In this document: positions 1 to 6,686 of the stretch, one piece after another
Layout: the number at the start of each line of letters is the position of its first letter
Position numbering within the stretch: the first letter of the stretch is position 1
NCBI GenBank assembly: GCA_001873675.1
Contig: MNZP01000099.1
Coordinates: 1-10,548 of the forward strand
Direction of reading: 5' to 3'
DNA length: 10,548 bases
Source: Syntrophaceae bacterium CG2_30_49_12
GTDB lineage: Bacteria; Desulfobacterota; Syntrophia; Syntrophales; CG2-30-49-12
Translations under genes and position numbers: made by a program
Notes under the pieces: model-generated
Database searches by the model: none
Seen by the model: the letters and a program-made list of their open reading frames with translations, nothing else
Told to the model about the DNA's origin: nothing

Positions 1-1
1 A

Positions 2-433
2 GAAGGGTTTTTTATAGCAGCAGGGAACTCATGCCTTGGGTGTAAAGAGGAAAAATGGTGGACAATAGAAGGGTGGAAGAAGGATCAGGGGATCGATATC
101 TATGATAAAATGAACGAATCTTATAAGGAAATCACCTTCCATGATTATTTCCTGAAGGGGAATAAACTTGAGGGAGGAAGGTCGAAGATACTTTATATGG
201 CCTGTTACGACCTGGATGAGTTTAAGAAATTTCTTTTTAAAACCAGGTTTTTTGATATCTATGATGTGGAAAGTGGGATTATTGAAAGAATAAAAGAAGA
301 CGAGGAAGAACTCCTAAGTTTTGGATATAGATGGGTAAGATTCAATCTCTTCGGGGAAGATACATTAAGACTCAAAGATAAAACATTTGATAAGATTTTG
401 CAGGCCAAGAGGAAGGAATCTCTAAAGAATTAG
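2..433 (+). CDS. YkgJ-family cysteine-cluster protein, C-terminal part (5' end outside window)
   Basis: The reading frame is open from base 2 to the TAG at 431-433, giving 143 residues. The first ATG in this frame (110) is not the real start, because the codons before it still match the next gene: CLGCKEEKWWTIEGW here against CLGYQEGREWTIESW there, then IDIYDKM against ADIYDEM. The N-terminal cysteine domain therefore lies left of the window. The visible part is the end of the YkgJ-like domain plus the C-terminal extension shared with the neighbour (LYMACYDLDEFKKFLF, then an acidic/basic helical stretch and a lysine-rich end). YkgJ-family proteins are thought to bind iron or zinc through clustered cysteines, and their exact function is not established. 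It lies 27 bases upstream of its paralogue and is probably co-transcribed with it. The family assignment rests on that paralogy, so it is less direct than for the next gene. Confidence 0.8.
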   Translation, partial: EGFFIAAGNSCLGCKEEKWWTIEGWKKDQGIDIYDKMNESYKEITFHDYFLKGNKLEGGRSKILYMACYDLDEFKKFLFKTRFFDIYDVESGIIERIKEDEEELLSFGYRWVRFNLFGEDTLRLKDKTFDKILQAKRKESLKN

Positions 434-460
434 AGAGCCAGGCAAAGAAAGGATTAATCC

Positions 461-1249
461 ATGTTAATGGATATGGGTGTCGTAGAACCTGTTAAGCGTA
501 CGCTGGATTCCAAATTCAAATTCGGATGTCATAATGATATAAGCTGCTTTAATAGCTGTTGTAGCCGTACAAGTATAATTCTTACCCCCTATGACATCGT
601 AAGGATAAAAAATAGGTTGGGAATCTCTTCAGGAGATTTCCTCGAGAAATACACCTACACCTATATTGATGAAGGGAACTCACATCCTTATGCAGTGCTT
701 AAGGTGATGGATGATAATAAAGGGGGATGTCCCTTTGTTACACCTGAGGGCTGCAGTATTTATGAAGACCGGCCTTCTAACTGTCGCTATTATCCTGTCG
801 GTCAAGGTCTCATGATAATGGGCGGAGAGGAAGGGCCGGTAAATGAAGAATTTTACTTCTTTATAAGAGATCCAAATTGTCTTGGCTATCAGGAGGGCAG
901 AGAGTGGACAATAGAGAGTTGGAGGATCAACCAGGGAGCTGACATTTATGATGAGATGACAAGGGAGTGGATGGAGATCCAGTTGAGGAGGGGCGCATCT
1001 GGGGAGCCCAAACTTGACGAGAAGAAACAGGCCATGCTTTACATGGCAAGTTATGATTTAGATAAGTTCAAAAGATTTATTTTTGAGAGCAAATTTCTCG
1101 ATCTTCTTGAGATTGATAAGGTGGAGGTCGAAAAGATAAAAACTGATGAAATCGCACTGATGAAGTTTGGATTCAAATACCTGAAATACATCCTGATGCT
1201 TGAGGAAACGTTGAAAGTAAAGGAAGAATCATTGCCGTCCCAACGTTAG
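461..1249 (+). CDS. YkgJ-family (CxxCxxCC-type) metal-binding protein
   Basis: A 262-residue protein with the cysteine signature of the YkgJ / putative zinc- or iron-chelating domain family. Cysteines 23, 29, 33 and 34 (FGCHNDISCFNSCCSR) are followed by the conserved LTPYDIVRIKNRLG stretch. Then come Cys90 (GGCPF), Cys98 and Cys108 (GCSIYEDRPSNCRYYPVG) and Cys140. Residues from about 190 to 262 form an extension (MLYMASYDLDKFKRFIFES) shared with the upstream partial gene, so the two arose by tandem duplication. No signal peptide or membrane segment is seen, so it is probably cytoplasmic. The ATG at 461 is preceded by AAAGGA (448-453) at 7 bases. Other ATGs at 467 and 473 would change little. 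The family is biochemically poorly defined. Its place beside qmoABC hints at a metal or Fe-S related role, which is inference only. Confidence 0.88.
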   Translation: MLMDMGVVEPVKRTLDSKFKFGCHNDISCFNSCCSRTSIILTPYDIVRIKNRLGISSGDFLEKYTYTYIDEGNSHPYAVLKVMDDNKGGCPFVTPEGCSIYEDRPSNCRYYPVGQGLMIMGGEEGPVNEEFYFFIRDPNCLGYQEGREWTIESWRINQGADIYDEMTREWMEIQLRRGASGEPKLDEKKQAMLYMASYDLDKFKRFIFESKFLDLLEIDKVEVEKIKTDEIALMKFGFKYLKYILMLEETLKVKEESLPSQR

Positions 1250-1282
1250 TCAAATAAATTAATTTCTGAGGGAATAATAAAA

Positions 1283-1306
1283 GGAGGGACGCGCTCTGTC
1301 GCGTCC
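1283..1306 (+). repeat. REP-like palindromic element, single unit (GGAGGG head)
   Basis: GGAGGG runs straight into a perfect 7-bp stem (GGACGCG, loop CTCTGT, CGCGTCC; 1287-1306). The same layout of GGAGG(G) head plus short GC-rich hairpin recurs at 4835-4857, inverted at 4867-4890, and inverted at 6101-6124. The 6101-6124 copy matches this one at 22 of 24 positions when reversed. This is the organisation of REP elements mobilised by RAYT transposases, many of which carry a GTAG or GGAG tetranucleotide head. It lies 16 bases before the qmoA start. No T-run follows, so it is not an intrinsic terminator. Confidence 0.7.
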
Positions 1307-1322
1307 AAAGTAAGGAGGAAAC

Positions 1323-2585
1323 ATGGCGGATACAAAGGTTTCTGACGGAGATGTTCTTGTTATAGGAGGAGGGATCAGTGGGCTTACCACGGCCGTCGAA
1401 GCTGCGGAAGTGGGGTGCAGGGTTATCCTCGTGGAGAAAGAGCCTTCTCTCGGGGGAAGGGTGGCCAGGAACAATAAGTACTATACCAAGCTCTGCCCTC
1501 CATCTTGTGGACTGGAGATAAACTTCAAGAGAATAAAGAAAAATCCCAATATTCAGTGTCTCACCCTGTCGGAGGTAGAGGCGATCTCCGGGGGGGAGGG
1601 GAATTACGAGGTGACTATCAGGATAAATCCCCGGTACGTTAATGAGAACTGTACCGCCTGCGGAAAATGTGCCGAGGTGTGTGTTACAGAGATACCAAAT
1701 GAGTTCAACCTTGGGATGGATAAAATCAGAGCTGCTTACCTTCCCCATCCGATGGCGTTTCCTATGAGATATGTTATAGCTCCTGAAATTATCGGGACGG
1801 AAGAGGTGAAGAAGTGTCTCGATGCATGTAAATACAACGCCATTGATCTCGATATGAAGCAGGAGACCGTCAAGGTGAAAGTAGGGGCGGTTGTTGTCGC
1901 TACAGGCTGGAATCCGTATGATGCGGCAAAAATTGACAACCTTGGTTTCGGCAAATGCCGGAATGTGATCACCAATGTAATGATGGAAAGGCTGGCATCT
2001 CCTTCCGGACCGACAAAGGGGAGGATAGTCAGGCCTTCTGACGGGAAAGAGGTGAAAACTGTTATCTTTGCCCAGTGTGCCGGCTCCCGGGATGAGAATC
2101 ATCTTGCCTACTGTTCAGGTGTGTGCTGTCTGGCTTCCCTCAAACAGGCCACCTATGTGAGGGAGCAGTACCCGGATGCAAAAGCGACGATCTTTTACAT
2201 TGATGTCAGGGCCCTCGGTAACTATGAAGACTTCTACACGAAGGTGGCAGGTGACGAGAATATATCTCTCATTAAGGGAAAGGTAGCCAGGGTGGAAGAG
2301 GACCCGACCACTGCCGACGTGGTGGTGGAAGCGGAAGACACGCTGACAGGCGATAAGATCAAGGCCAGGGCGGACATGCTTGTTTTAGCCACGGGAATGG
2401 TTCCCAGTGCGCCGGGAGGTAACATCGCCGTAACGTATGACGAGTTTGGCTTTGTCGTCTCTGATCCGTCCATAAGAGGTATATACGGCGTCGGCTGCGC
2501 CAGGAGACCTACAGGGGTTGCGCAATCGGTTCAGGATGCCACAGGAGCAGCGCTAAAAGCTATGCAGAGTATGGTAAGGAGGTAA
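1323..2585 (+). CDS. qmoA: QmoA, HdrA-like FAD/Fe-S subunit of quinone-interacting oxidoreductase
   Basis: A 420-residue cytoplasmic flavoprotein, about the usual QmoA length. The N-terminus carries a Rossmann FAD site (VLVIGGGISGLTTAVEAAE, residues 11-29) followed by VEKEPSLGGRVAR. LCPPSCGLEINFKRIK (58-71) is a typical QmoA/HdrA stretch. Cysteines 110, 113, 116 and 120 form a CxxCxxCxxxC cluster motif, with Cys165 and Cys169 (KKCLDACKYNAIDLD) as further candidates. An HdrA-type cysteine group follows (QCAGSRDENHLAYCSGVCC, Cys252, 264, 268, 269). The C-terminus has a second nucleotide-binding pattern (LVLATGMVPS) and GIYGVGCARRP. The complex is known to link the menaquinone pool to APS reductase in sulfate reducers. 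The ATG at 1323 has AAGGAGG (1312-1318) 4 bases upstream, and qmoB follows after 4 bases. The residue after Cys120 is valine where ferredoxin-type clusters usually have proline. An HdrA-like protein of another complex is the alternative, but qmoB and qmoC directly downstream make QmoA by far the best call. Confidence 0.93.
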   Translation: MADTKVSDGDVLVIGGGISGLTTAVEAAEVGCRVILVEKEPSLGGRVARNNKYYTKLCPPSCGLEINFKRIKKNPNIQCLTLSEVEAISGGEGNYEVTIRINPRYVNENCTACGKCAEVCVTEIPNEFNLGMDKIRAAYLPHPMAFPMRYVIAPEIIGTEEVKKCLDACKYNAIDLDMKQETVKVKVGAVVVATGWNPYDAAKIDNLGFGKCRNVITNVMMERLASPSGPTKGRIVRPSDGKEVKTVIFAQCAGSRDENHLAYCSGVCCLASLKQATYVREQYPDAKATIFYIDVRALGNYEDFYTKVAGDENISLIKGKVARVEEDPTTADVVVEAEDTLTGDKIKARADMLVLATGMVPSAPGGNIAVTYDEFGFVVSDPSIRGIYGVGCARRPTGVAQSVQDATGAALKAMQSMVRR

Positions 2586-2589
2586 CTAT

Positions 2590-4827
2590 ATGGATAAGAA
2601 GGTCGGGGTTTATATATGCACTGGTTGTGAAATCGGGGAATCTCTTGATGTTCCCGCCCTTTCTAAGGTGGCAACTTCTGAATACAAGGTTCCTATATGT
2701 AAAAACAACCCGATGTTATGCGGTAAGGAGGGTTCTTCTCTCATCACTGCCGATATGGAGAAGGAAGGGGTCAATACGGTAGTTATCGCTGCCTGTTCAC
2801 CGAGAGAAAAAACCGATGTCTTCACGTACGATCCCACTTCTGTCTGTATGGAAAGGGTAAACTTGAGGGAACATGTTGTCTGGTGTCATCCCTCTCAGGA
2901 TGAAGATACCCAGATGCTGGCGGGAGACTACCTGAGAATGGGGATCATTAAGGCCCAGAAGATGGCCCCCCTGGAACCTTTCAGTGAACAGATAGATAAG
3001 ACCATCCTTGTCGTGGGTGGTGGGATAACGGGGATGACATCGGCGCTCGAGGCGGCAAAGGCCGGATACGATGTTGTTCTCGTCGAGAAGGCCCCTGAAT
3101 TAGGGGGGTGGATGAAAAGACTTTGGAAGCAGTATCCGAAAAGCCCGCCTTACCTGGAACTCCAGCCTACAGGAGTTGATGAAAAGATCAAAGAGGTGAT
3201 GTCCCACACAAAAATCAAGGTATATACAGGGGCTAAGATAGAAAAGACAAAAGGCGCCCCCGGTCTCTTTGATGTTACCATAAGTCAGAACGGGAAATCA
3301 GAGACCATAAGAGTAGGGGCAATCGTGGAGGCTGCCGGTTGGCAACCGTACGATGCCACGAAACTTGATTCTTTAGGTTTTGGCAAATATGCAAATGTCG
3401 TGACCGGGATCATGGTAGAGGAGATGGCAGCGAAGGGGAAATTTACCCGTCCCTCTGATGGAAAAGAGGCAAAGAGCGTGGCCTTTATCCAGTGTGCCGG
3501 CTCCAGGGACAAAGACCACCTCCCGTACTGTTCCTCTTACTGTTGCCTTGCCTCGTTGAAACAGGCAAAATATATAAGAGATAAGGACAGTGACGCAAAG
3601 GTTTACATACTATACAAGGATATAAGGACCGTCGGTCAGTATGAGATCTTTTATAAAAAGGTTCAGGAAGACCCCGGCATCTTTCTGACAAAGGGTGAGA
3701 TTGCCGGTATCTCTGAGGATGCTGAGAAGAATCTTGTTATTGACGTGGATAACACCCTCCTGGGTGGGAAGATACAGGTAAAGGCGGAGATGGTAGTCCT
3801 GGCGACGGGGATGGTTCCCGCGGCAGGGATTGAGATGAAAGCGGCGATACCGGAAGAGGCAGAGAAGACCTGTGAGGAAAAAAAGGAAGAGGGAAAAGAC
3901 CTCCCCGCGGATACTATTATCCCCTCGGATATTCTGAACCTCGAATACAGGCAGGGGCCGGAACCACCCGCCCTGAGATATGGGTTCCCCGATTCACACT
4001 ATATATGCTTTCCCTATGAAACGCGCAGGACGGGCATTTACGCCGCCGGATGCGTAAGACAACCGATGGATAGCGCTGCCTGCATGGATGATGCGGGAGG
4101 GGCTGCATTTAAAGCTATACAGTGCGTTGAACTTACCGCCCAGGGGAAAGCGGTCCATCCAAGAGCGGGGGATATGAGCTATCCGGAGTTATACATGTCG
4201 CGGTGTACCCAGTGCAAGAGGTGTACCGAGGAGTGCCCCTTCGGTGCGTACAACGAGGACGAAAAGGGCAATCCGTTGCCCAACCCCACCAGATGTCGCA
4301 GGTGTGGTATCTGCATGGGGTCATGTCCGGAGAGGATCATTTCTTTCAAGGACTATTCCGTGGACATTATGGGGTCCATGGTAAAGGCCATAGAGGTCCC
4401 GGAAGAGGACGAGGAAAAACCGAGAATTGTAGCCTTTCTCTGTGAAAACGACGCCTATCCTGCCATGGATATTGCAGGCCGAAAACGTCTATCCTACAAT
4501 CCCTATGTAAGGGTTATTCCCTTAAGATGTCTGGGTAATGTTAATCTCGTATGGATTGCCGATGCCCTCGGGAAGGGTATAGACGGGGTTCTCCTGATAG
4601 GGTGTAAATATGGCGATGATTATCAATGTCACTTCATCAAGGGAAGCGAACTGGCAAATTACAGGATGGAGAAGATCAAAGAGACCCTGGACAGGCTTCG
4701 CCTTGAATCTGAAAGGATACGCATCCTGGAGCTTTCGCTCGACGAATACGATAAACTGCCGGGGATCTTCGATGATTTCCTCGAAAAAATAGAAGAGCTT
4801 GGTCCAAACCCGTATAAGGGTTTCTAG
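2590..4827 (+). CDS. qmoB: QmoB, HdrA-like/ferredoxin/MvhD-like fusion subunit
   Basis: A 745-residue multidomain protein. Residues 1-125 hold HdrA-type cysteines (GVYICTGCEIGES with Cys10 and Cys13, then Cys37, 44 and 69). Residues 136-175 form an FAD Rossmann site (ILVVGGGITGMTSALEAAKAG, VEKAPELGGW). The HdrA core continues through CAGSRDKDHLPYCSSYCC (Cys302, 314, 318, 319) and LATGMVPA (404-411). Residues 539-579 are a double [4Fe-4S] ferredoxin domain: Cys539, 542, 545, 549 and Cys569, 572, 575, 579. From about residue 612 comes a domain like MvhD/FlpD, with Cys618, 647, 672 and 680. This domain order is that of QmoB, which is proposed to take part in electron transfer or bifurcation toward APS reductase. 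The paralogy with QmoA is plain, for example in the shared QCAGSRD and CCLASLKQA segments. The start is supported by AAGGAGG (2576-2582) 7 bases before the ATG, overlapping the last codons of qmoA, so the two should be translated together. Confidence 0.93.
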   Translation: MDKKVGVYICTGCEIGESLDVPALSKVATSEYKVPICKNNPMLCGKEGSSLITADMEKEGVNTVVIAACSPREKTDVFTYDPTSVCMERVNLREHVVWCHPSQDEDTQMLAGDYLRMGIIKAQKMAPLEPFSEQIDKTILVVGGGITGMTSALEAAKAGYDVVLVEKAPELGGWMKRLWKQYPKSPPYLELQPTGVDEKIKEVMSHTKIKVYTGAKIEKTKGAPGLFDVTISQNGKSETIRVGAIVEAAGWQPYDATKLDSLGFGKYANVVTGIMVEEMAAKGKFTRPSDGKEAKSVAFIQCAGSRDKDHLPYCSSYCCLASLKQAKYIRDKDSDAKVYILYKDIRTVGQYEIFYKKVQEDPGIFLTKGEIAGISEDAEKNLVIDVDNTLLGGKIQVKAEMVVLATGMVPAAGIEMKAAIPEEAEKTCEEKKEEGKDLPADTIIPSDILNLEYRQGPEPPALRYGFPDSHYICFPYETRRTGIYAAGCVRQPMDSAACMDDAGGAAFKAIQCVELTAQGKAVHPRAGDMSYPELYMSRCTQCKRCTEECPFGAYNEDEKGNPLPNPTRCRRCGICMGSCPERIISFKDYSVDIMGSMVKAIEVPEEDEEKPRIVAFLCENDAYPAMDIAGRKRLSYNPYVRVIPLRCLGNVNLVWIADALGKGIDGVLLIGCKYGDDYQCHFIKGSELANYRMEKIKETLDRLRLESERIRILELSLDEYDKLPGIFDDFLEKIEELGPNPYKGF

Positions 4828-4834
4828 GTTTTTA

Positions 4835-4890
4835 GGAGGGCCACGCTTCGTCGTGGCTACATCGGCGGCCACGACAGAGCGTGGCCCTCC
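4835..4890. repeat. Inverted pair of REP-like units (REPIN/BIME-like) between qmoB and qmoC
   Basis: Two copies of the GGAGGG-headed palindrome face each other: forward at 4835-4857 and reverse at 4867-4890. Each has its own small hairpin, for example GGCCACG, loop ACAGAG, CGTGGCC-type pairing in the second copy. The two copies also pair with each other along 23 positions with only two mismatches (12 perfect pairs from GGAGGGCCACGC outward). The loop is about 9 bases. It starts 8 bases after the qmoB stop and ends 26 bases before the qmoC start. No T-run follows, so readthrough into qmoC is expected, but the structure could affect mRNA stability or qmoC dosage. Confidence 0.78.
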
Positions 4891-4916
4891 TCAGTTAACA
4901 GGGGTGAGGTGGAAAA

Positions 4917-6059
4917 ATGGCAGAGAGACAAATCATAGAACCCGATATGGATTTTGTTAGGGAGGTGGAAGGTCTTGGAGGGGACACACTGAAAAAGTGT
5001 TTTCAATGCGCCACATGTTCTGTTGTGTGCAATCTGACCCCGGAAAAGAAGCCTTTCCCGAGAAAAGAGATGATCTGGGCTTCCTGGGGGCTGAAGGAGA
5101 GGCTCCTTTCCGACCCCGATGTATGGCTCTGCCATCAGTGTAATGATTGTTCCACCTACTGTCCCCGGGGGGCGAAACCCGGGGATACCCTCGCCGCGGT
5201 GAGAAACTACAGTTTTATGCACTACGCCTCTCCGCAATTTTTGGGCAAGGCCCTCGGCAAGGCAACGTATCTCCCCCTCCTCCTGGCCTTTCCGGTTATC
5301 CTTCTTCTCTTTCTTATGGGGATTACCGGCCATCTTAATATACCTGAAGGCGAGATCGTATTTGCCAAGTTTATCCCCCATACCATTGTGGACCCTGTTT
5401 TTATGGCCGTTTCCATTCTGGTCGTGATATCCATTGTAAGAGGGATATCACGATTCTGGAATGGCCTTAAAGTCGGCGTACATCCTCTAAACTCTCAGAA
5501 TATTATATCCGGGGGAGATTTTGTAAAGTTACATGTCATTCCTATCCTGGTGGAGATATTAAAGCATTCCCGATTTAAGAAATGTGAGAGAAGCAGCTTC
5601 AGGTATCTTGCCCACCTGTTGATCTTTTACGGATTTATCGCCCTGGCGGCAGTGACGGGAATGATATTTTTAGGGACGTACCTACTTGGTACAGAACTTC
5701 CCCTTTCCATGTATAACCCGGTAAATATCCTGGCCAACTTGGGGGCGCTTTCCCTTTTTATCGGTTGCACGATAGTAATTTCCAACAGATTAAAGGAAAA
5801 GGAGGATAAAAGCAGGAGCGCATATTTCGACTGGGTATTTATCATCATGGTCTATCTGGTGACAATTTCCGGTATACTTACCGAGGTCACGAGACTTGAG
5901 CGTTTTGCCGTTTTAGCCTACTGGCTCTATTTTATTCATCTTGTCCTGGTATTTTATCTTCTTGCCTATCTGCCATTTTCCAAGTTTGCCCACCTAGTCT
6001 ACAGGACAGTTGCCATGGTCTATGCAAGCTATGCACAGAGGGAAGTAGAACTGCTGTAA
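4917..6059 (+). CDS. qmoC: QmoC, HdrC-like Fe-S / membrane cytochrome b-type subunit
   Basis: A 380-residue membrane subunit. The N-terminal cytoplasmic domain resembles HdrC, with two four-cysteine clusters: Cys28, 31, 34, 38 (KCFQCATCSVVCN) and Cys72, 75, 78, 82 (CHQCNDCSTYCPRG). About six hydrophobic segments follow, near residues 117-136, 155-178, 230-255, 270-290, 305-325 and 332-352. They contain histidines such as His155, 206, 233 and 341 that could ligate haem b, as in NarI/HdrE-like domains. This fusion of HdrC-like and cytochrome-b-like parts is the hallmark of QmoC, which exchanges electrons with menaquinone. The ATG at 4917 is preceded by GAGGTG (4906-4911) at 5 bases. An 89-base gap containing a REP pair separates it from qmoB, while qmoA and qmoB are only 4 bases apart. 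Confidence 0.92.
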   Translation: MAERQIIEPDMDFVREVEGLGGDTLKKCFQCATCSVVCNLTPEKKPFPRKEMIWASWGLKERLLSDPDVWLCHQCNDCSTYCPRGAKPGDTLAAVRNYSFMHYASPQFLGKALGKATYLPLLLAFPVILLLFLMGITGHLNIPEGEIVFAKFIPHTIVDPVFMAVSILVVISIVRGISRFWNGLKVGVHPLNSQNIISGGDFVKLHVIPILVEILKHSRFKKCERSSFRYLAHLLIFYGFIALAAVTGMIFLGTYLLGTELPLSMYNPVNILANLGALSLFIGCTIVISNRLKEKEDKSRSAYFDWVFIIMVYLVTISGILTEVTRLERFAVLAYWLYFIHLVLVFYLLAYLPFSKFAHLVYRTVAMVYASYAQREVELL

Positions 6060-6071
6060 CTGCCTGTTCCG

Positions 6072-6097
6072 TTCACCGCAAAGACGCCGAGAACGCA
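6072..6097. repeat. Short quasi-periodic CGCAAAGACG-type repeat
   Basis: A degenerate 8-9-base period built on CGCAAAGA, CGCCGAGA and ACGCA, starting 12 bases after the qmoC stop. Similar A/G-rich repeats around CGCAGAGA or CGCAAAGA are familiar as scattered intergenic repeats in environmental bacterial genomes. With a single short copy here this is a pattern observation, not a defined element. Confidence 0.35.
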
Positions 6098-6100
6098 TTC

Positions 6101-6153
6101 GGACGCGACGGAGCCCGTCCCTCCAGAGGGACGGGCCACACTCCGTCGTGGCC
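6101..6153. repeat. Inverted pair of REP-like units downstream of qmoC
   Basis: The reverse unit (6101-6124) matches the single unit before qmoA at 22 of 24 positions when reverse-complemented. The forward unit (6126-6153) ends in CTCCGTCGTGGCC like the pair between qmoB and qmoC. The centre is an 11-bp perfect stem, GCCCGTCCCTC (6113-6123) with GAGGGACGGGC (6126-6136), closed by a 2-base loop. Outside it CGACGGA (6106-6112) can pair with TCCGTCG (6142-6148) across a bulge. There is no T-run, so it is not a classical intrinsic terminator. It may protect the 3' end of the qmo transcript or allow Rho-dependent ending. Confidence 0.75.
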
Positions 6154-6189
6154 ATTATGAACTTGTTTGATTCTATTTTCATATAAAAA

Positions 6190-6228
6190 ACTTTAGGCAC
6201 TTTAAACTTTAGCTCACTTTAGGCACTT
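6190..6228. repeat. Direct repeats of ACTTTAGGCACTT before ruvX
   Basis: The 13-base word ACTTTAGGCACTT occurs exactly at 6190-6202 and 6216-6228. A partial copy, ACTTTAGCTC, lies between them at 6206-6215. The last copy ends 3 bases before the TTG start of ruvX and takes the place where a ribosome binding site would be. An in-frame TAG at 6220-6222 inside it stops any longer ruvX reading frame. Confidence 0.7.
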
Positions 6229-6231
6229 AAC

Positions 6232-6645
6232 TTGAGAATCTTGGGTCTTGATTACGGCAGTAAAAGGATTGGTGTGGCGATTTGCGATGAATTAGGGATC
6301 ACTGCTCAGACCCTTGCTACCGTTACGAGAAAAAATCGAAAGCAGGACATGGAGGCGATAGCCGAATTTATCAAAGGATATGGCGTGGAAAAGATCGTTG
6401 TCGGTTACCCGGTAATGCTCGACGGCACCGAAGGGATTCAGTGTGAAAAAGTTAATCGTTTTATCAGCATACTTGAAGCCACATTTTCCCTTCCTGTGAT
6501 CAGGTGGGATGAAACCCTGACTACGAAAGAGGCGGAAGAAATCATTATCAGGGCTAAGGTGCGCAGGAAAAAGATGAAAAATGTGGTGGATAAACTTGCC
6601 GCCAGCTTGATCCTTCAAGGATACCTTAATTCCCTCAAACCTTGA
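6232..6645 (+). CDS. ruvX: RuvX/YqgF, RNase H-fold Holliday junction resolvase-like protein
   Basis: A 137-residue protein, the usual length for the family. It begins MRILGLDYGSKRIGVAICDE, with the first catalytic-type Asp at residue 7. It continues with VVGYPVMLDGTEG (57-68), WDETLTTKEAEEI (92-104, acidic Glu94) and DKLAASLILQGYL (120-132, Asp120), which are the RNase H-like acidic positions of YqgF. The family is described as a putative Holliday junction resolvase and, in some bacteria, as a factor in 16S rRNA 5'-end processing. The start is TTG at 6232. An in-frame stop at 6220-6222 excludes anything longer, and the next start would cut off the conserved N-terminus. There is no good Shine-Dalgarno, only a weak AGG at 6221-6223, so translation is probably modest. 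In many proteobacteria ruvX lies near yqgE or mltG, and here mltG follows. Confidence 0.93.
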   Translation: MRILGLDYGSKRIGVAICDELGITAQTLATVTRKNRKQDMEAIAEFIKGYGVEKIVVGYPVMLDGTEGIQCEKVNRFISILEATFSLPVIRWDETLTTKEAEEIIIRAKVRRKKMKNVVDKLAASLILQGYLNSLKP

Positions 6646-6655
6646 GGGAGTTTTT
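6629..6655 (+). terminator. Intrinsic terminator at the end of ruvX
   Basis: TCCCTCAA (6631-6638), a 3-base loop ACC, and TTGAGGGA (6642-6649) form an 8-bp perfect stem, extended by a G-T wobble and an A-T pair. A TTTTT run follows at 6651-6655. The ruvX TGA stop lies inside the hairpin. The stem is short and only half GC, so termination may be partial. It argues against the TTG at 6642 as the mltG start. Confidence 0.6.
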
Positions 6656-6686
6656 CCCCCATACATATAGGGGCAGTATTCGTAAG

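Noticed and set aside
1232..1260. Possible qmoA promoter, TTGCCG, 17 bases, TAAATT
   Set aside because: Each box matches the consensus at only 4 of 6 positions, and such matches are expected by chance in A/T-rich gaps.
1173..2102. A long open frame (309 codons) on the minus strand opposite qmoA
   Set aside because: It is antisense to a well-conserved gene, has no recognisable motif or ribosome site, and its composition looks like a mirror of the coding strand.
4522..4872. Minus-strand open frame opposite the end of qmoB
   Set aside because: It is antisense to the MvhD-like domain and crosses the REP element, with no family motif.
4835..4890. REP pair as an intrinsic terminator
   Set aside because: The hairpin is strong but no T-run follows, and qmoC must be expressed with qmoAB to make the complex.
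6163..6187. Possible ruvX promoter around TATAAA at 6182-6187
   Set aside because: No acceptable -35 box lies at 16-18 bases. The TTG-like words nearby are only 9-13 bases away.
6642..6686. TTG start for mltG adding 15 residues
   Set aside because: It lies inside the terminator hairpin without a ribosome site, and the added residues resemble no MltG N-terminus. It cannot be fully excluded because the overlap with the ruvX stop could couple translation.
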